DNA from: Vannielia litorea
GTDB lineage: Bacteria > Pseudomonadota > Alphaproteobacteria > Rhodobacterales > Rhodobacteraceae
Reading direction: 5' to 3'
Length of the DNA stretch: 64,000 nt
Assembly (NCBI RefSeq): GCF_019801175.1
Contig: NZ_JAHVJR010000002.1
Span: 248,001-312,000 of the forward strand
Shown here: positions 61,182 to 64,000 of the stretch, one piece after another
How the letters are laid out: the number at the start of each line of letters is the position of its first letter
Position numbering within the stretch: position 1 is the stretch's first letter
The notes under the pieces: model-generated
The model's input: the letters and a program-made list of their open reading frames with translations, nothing else
Database searches by the model: none
What the model was told of the DNA's origin: nothing
Made by a program: the position numbers and the translations under genes

Positions 61182-64000
61182 GCGTCGAGCCTCGGATCGC
61201 GCCGCAGATCGAGCGTGCAAGGAAACTCCGGGTGCGGCTGTTCGGGCGCGGGCCGGTAGGCGCCCGGGGCGTGGCCATAGGGCTCGAACCGCGCCAGACG
61301 CCGCGCCTCGGCCTCGTTGCCGTTGACAGGGAAGGTCTCGTAATTGCGCCCGCCGGGGTGCGCTACGTGATAGGTGCAGCCACCGATGGGGCGGCCCGTC
61401 CAATCATCGTAGATGTCAAAGCTGAGCGGCGTGTTCACCGGTAGCACCGGGTGCAGCGCCTCGGGCGGTTGCCAGGCCTTGAAGCGCACTGCCCCAACCT
61501 GCGTGCCGCTCTGGTTGCCGGGCGACAGCGGCACCGGGCGTTGGTTGACCATGATCCGATAGCGGCCCTGATGCTGGGTTGTCAGCTTGACCTGCAAGCG
61601 CTCCACCGAACTGTCGGTGTAGCGCACCGTGCCGCCGATGGCGCCGGTTTCGCCCAGCACGTGCCACGGCTCCAGCGCCTGTCGGACCTCCAGATGCGCG
61701 CCTTCCACCTCGACCTGCCCGCAGAACGGAAAGCGGAACTCGGCCTGCGCTTCGTACCAGACGGGGTCGAAGGCATAGCCGTGCTGCGCGAGGTCTTCGA
61801 GCAGTTTGAGGAAGTCGGCCCAGAGGAACTCGGGCATCATGTAGCGGTCGTGCAGCACGGTGCCCCAGCGGACCGGCTTGCCCTGCACCGGCGCCTTCCA
61901 GCAGCGGGCGATGATGGCGCGGATCAGCAGTTGTTGCGCGAGGTTCATCCGCGGGTGCGGCGGCATCTCGAAGCCGCGGAACTCGATGAGCCCGAGGCGC
62001 CCGGTGGGGCCGTCGGGGGAGTAGAGCTTGTCGATGCAGATCTCGGCGCGGTGGGTGTTGCCGGTCACGTCGGTCAGCATGTTGCGGAACAGCCGGTCCA
62101 CCAGCCAGGGCGGCGGCATGTCGCCCTCGCCGGGCGCGGGCACCTGCGCGAGGGCCATTTCCAGCTCGTAGAGCGTGTCATGCCGGGCCTCGTCGATCCT
62201 CGGCGCTTGGCTCGTGGGGCCGATGAAGAGGCCGGAGAAAAGGTAGCTTAGCGATGGGTGGCGCTGCCAGATCAGGATCAGACTTTTGAGCAGGTCGGGG
62301 CGGCGGAGGAATGGCGAGTCATTTGGTGTTTCCCCCCCGACCACCACGTGGTTGCCGCCGCCGGTGCCGGTGTGGCGCCCGTCGATCATGAACTTGTCGG
62401 CACCGAGGCGGCAGTTGCGGGCCTCTTCGTAGATCGCTTCGGTCGTCGCCACGCAATCCTGCCAGTCGTAGGCTGGATGGATGTTGACCTCGATCACGCC
62501 GGGGTCGGGCGCGACACGGATTACGTTGAGCCGGTGGTCGTGGGGCGGGGCGTAGCCCTCAATGTGAATGGGCAGGCCCATCTTCTTGGCGGTCGCCTCG
62601 GCGGCGGCGAGCAGGTCGAGATACTCCTCCACGCTCTCCACGGGCGGCATGAACACGCAAAGGCGGCCATCGCGCGGCTCGACGGAGATTGCCGTGCGGA
62701 CGGCGCCGCCGATGGTCAGCTCCTGCTCGACGATGTCCTGCGTGGGGCCGGTCGCCTTGGGGGCAGAGACCGGCTGGCTGCGCTCTTCAGTGACCTCGGG
62801 CAGCGCGTCTCCGGCCTCCTCGTGATAGTCGGGCAGCGGGCCGCGCTCGATGCTGGGATCGGTGATGTATGTGTAGGGAAACTGGCTGGGCGGGACGTAG
62901 GGCAGTGTGCCCAAGGGCAGGCGGTAGCCGACCGCGCTATCCCCGGGCACGAGGAACACCTTGCCGCGCCGGAGCTTCCACTTCTCGGAACGCCACTTGT
63001 GGCCGGAGGCCTTGGACTGCCACGCCTGGATCGGCAGCACATGGCCGGCGGGTTCGGTGAGGCCGCGCTCGAAGACCTTGGCGATGCGGGCGCGTTCCTC
63101 GGGGTCTTTCAGCTTGGAGTTCTCGGGGGTCACGTTCTCGGGGAGGTTGGCCTCCTTCAGGATCCACTCGCCCGGATCCTCGAAGGCCGGGGCAACAAAG
63201 TCGGCGCCTACGCCAAGCTCCTCGGCCATGCCCTCGAGAAACTGCTGTGAGTGCTCGGCGGTCGCGCCTGTGTCTTCGCCTTCCTTGGCGACCAATGCCT
63301 CATCGGCCCAGACAGGCTTGCCGTCGCGGCGCCAGTAGAGCGAGAAGGTCCAGCGCGGAAGGGTCTCGCCCGGATACCACTTGCCCTGCCCGTAGTGCAG
63401 GAAGCCGCCGGGGGCGAAACGGTCGCGCAGGCGGCGGATAAGCTGGTCGGCCAGTTCGCGCTTCATCGGGCCGACGGCGGCGGTGTTCCACTCGGCGCCT
63501 TCGAAATCGTCGATCGAAACGAAGGTCGGTTCGCCGCCCATGGTGAGGCGGGCATCGGCGGCCTTGAGGTCTTCATCGACCTTGTTGCCAAGGTCATTCA
63601 ACCGCCCCCAAGCCTCGTCGGAGAAGGGTTTGGTGATGCGCGGATGCTCGGCCACGCGGTCCACCTTCATGTCGAAGGCAAAGTCGACCTCAGGCGTGCC
63701 AGCGGCAGTGAAGCCGCCGGTAATTGGGGCGGCGTTGCGGTAGTGGGGCGTGGCGGCGAGCGGGATGTGGCTCTCGCCCGTCAGCAGGCCGGAGGTGGGA
63801 TCGAGCCCGATCCAGCCGGCGCCGGGGATGTAGACCTCGACCCATGCGTGCAGGTCGGTGAAGTCGACCTCGGTGCCCGAGGGGCCGTCGAGCGCTTTCA
63901 CGTCTGGCTTGAGCTGGATCAGGTAGCCCGAGACGAAGCGGGCGGCAAAACCGAGGTGGCGGAGGCACTGGACGAGCAGCCAAGAGCTGTCACGGCAGGA
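61178..64000 (-). CDS. Transglutaminase-DUF2126 fusion protein (5' end outside window)
   Basis: The frame runs off the right edge, so the N-terminus is missing; 940 codons are visible. The transglutaminase triad is Cys in SCRDSSWLLVQCLRHLGF (last codons of the window), His in DLHAWVEVYIPGAG and Asp in IGLDPTSGLL. The large DUF2126 region then follows (about visible residues 250-930; GHKWRSEKWKLRRGKVFLVPGDSAVGYRLPLG read at 62880-63010, GTGGGNHVVVGG, HPRMNLAQQLLIRA). It heads a leftward run with the ATP-grasp/alpha-E and transglutaminase genes. Confidence 0.92.
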   Translation of the reverse strand, partial: SCRDSSWLLVQCLRHLGFAARFVSGYLIQLKPDVKALDGPSGTEVDFTDLHAWVEVYIPGAGWIGLDPTSGLLTGESHIPLAATPHYRNAAPITGGFTAAGTPEVDFAFDMKVDRVAEHPRITKPFSDEAWGRLNDLGNKVDEDLKAADARLTMGGEPTFVSIDDFEGAEWNTAAVGPMKRELADQLIRRLRDRFAPGGFLHYGQGKWYPGETLPRWTFSLYWRRDGKPVWADEALVAKEGEDTGATAEHSQQFLEGMAEELGVGADFVAPAFEDPGEWILKEANLPENVTPENSKLKDPEERARIAKVFERGLTEPAGHVLPIQAWQSKASGHKWRSEKWKLRRGKVFLVPGDSAVGYRLPLGTLPYVPPSQFPYTYITDPSIERGPLPDYHEEAGDALPEVTEERSQPVSAPKATGPTQDIVEQELTIGGAVRTAISVEPRDGRLCVFMPPVESVEEYLDLLAAAEATAKKMGLPIHIEGYAPPHDHRLNVIRVAPDPGVIEVNIHPAYDWQDCVATTEAIYEEARNCRLGADKFMIDGRHTGTGGGNHVVVGGETPNDSPFLRRPDLLKSLILIWQRHPSLSYLFSGLFIGPTSQAPRIDEARHDTLYELEMALAQVPAPGEGDMPPPWLVDRLFRNMLTDVTGNTHRAEICIDKLYSPDGPTGRLGLIEFRGFEMPPHPRMNLAQQLLIRAIIARCWKAPVQGKPVRWGTVLHDRYMMPEFLWADFLKLLEDLAQHGYAFDPVWYEAQAEFRFPFCGQVEVEGAHLEVRQALEPWHVLGETGAIGGTVRYTDSSVERLQVKLTTQHQGRYRIMVNQRPVPLSPGNQSGTQVGAVRFKAWQPPEALHPVLPVNTPLSFDIYDDWTGRPIGGCTYHVAHPGGRNYETFPVNGNEAEARRLARFEPYGHAPGAYRPAPEQPHPEFPCTLDLRRDPRLDA

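Overview
The window is a continuous stretch of an alphaproteobacterial chromosome, almost certainly from the Rhodobacteraceae (Roseobacter group). This rests on the gene order mnmE-mnmG-rsmG-parA-parB beside rho and hemJ, on the divergent regB / senC-regA redox-signalling locus, on the alphaproteobacterial addB-addA pair, and on the block secB-fxsA-Tim44-mltA-Smr. Nearly everything is chromosomal core; the only clear accessory insertion is a 1.7 kb element at a tRNA-Thr gene.

The left part (1-13 kb) carries the 3' end of mutS, the heat-shock pair hrcA-grpE, the divergent rph-rdgB-hemW-DUF454 run, and the leftward cluster mnmE-mnmG-rsmG-parA-parB, rho and hemJ. Between hemJ and maf lies a 387 bp non-coding segment with an AT-rich tract, DnaA boxes and clustered GANTC sites. 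Genes diverge from it on both sides, and two perfect 16-bp parS palindromes lie 3-5 kb away inside mnmG and rsmG. I read this as the chromosome replication origin with its partition centre.

Rightward from the origin come maf-aroE-coaE-dnaQ, then secB, fxsA, Tim44-mltA-smr, an MFS transporter, a lipoprotein esterase, and hslV / membrane protein / hslU as one overlapping operon. A long leftward operon follows (kinase-less PAS protein, tsaE, amgK, murU, addB, addA, then trxA with its own promoter), joining tRNA t6A synthesis, cell-wall recycling and double-strand break repair. The regB / senC-regA locus comes next, then small conserved genes, ahcY, panE, a UspA-AGCS pair, an intergenic candidate small RNA, and tsaD-gpsA-EVE-DUF1761. 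The divergent set hemD / mitofilin-like / HemY-N follows.

At 54.2 kb a tRNA-Thr(CGT) gene is the attachment site of a small, lower-GC island. A 21-bp repeat of the tRNA 3' end flanks one Fic-family gene, and no integrase is present. The last 8 kb (56-64 kb), visibly richer in G+C, is a leftward four-gene run: a transglutaminase-DUF2126 fusion (cut by the window end), a circularly permuted ATP-grasp/alpha-E fusion, a transglutaminase, and a 3-dehydroshikimate-dehydratase-like protein. The first three form a widespread but biochemically unassigned peptide-ligase/peptidase-like set and are the least understood system here.
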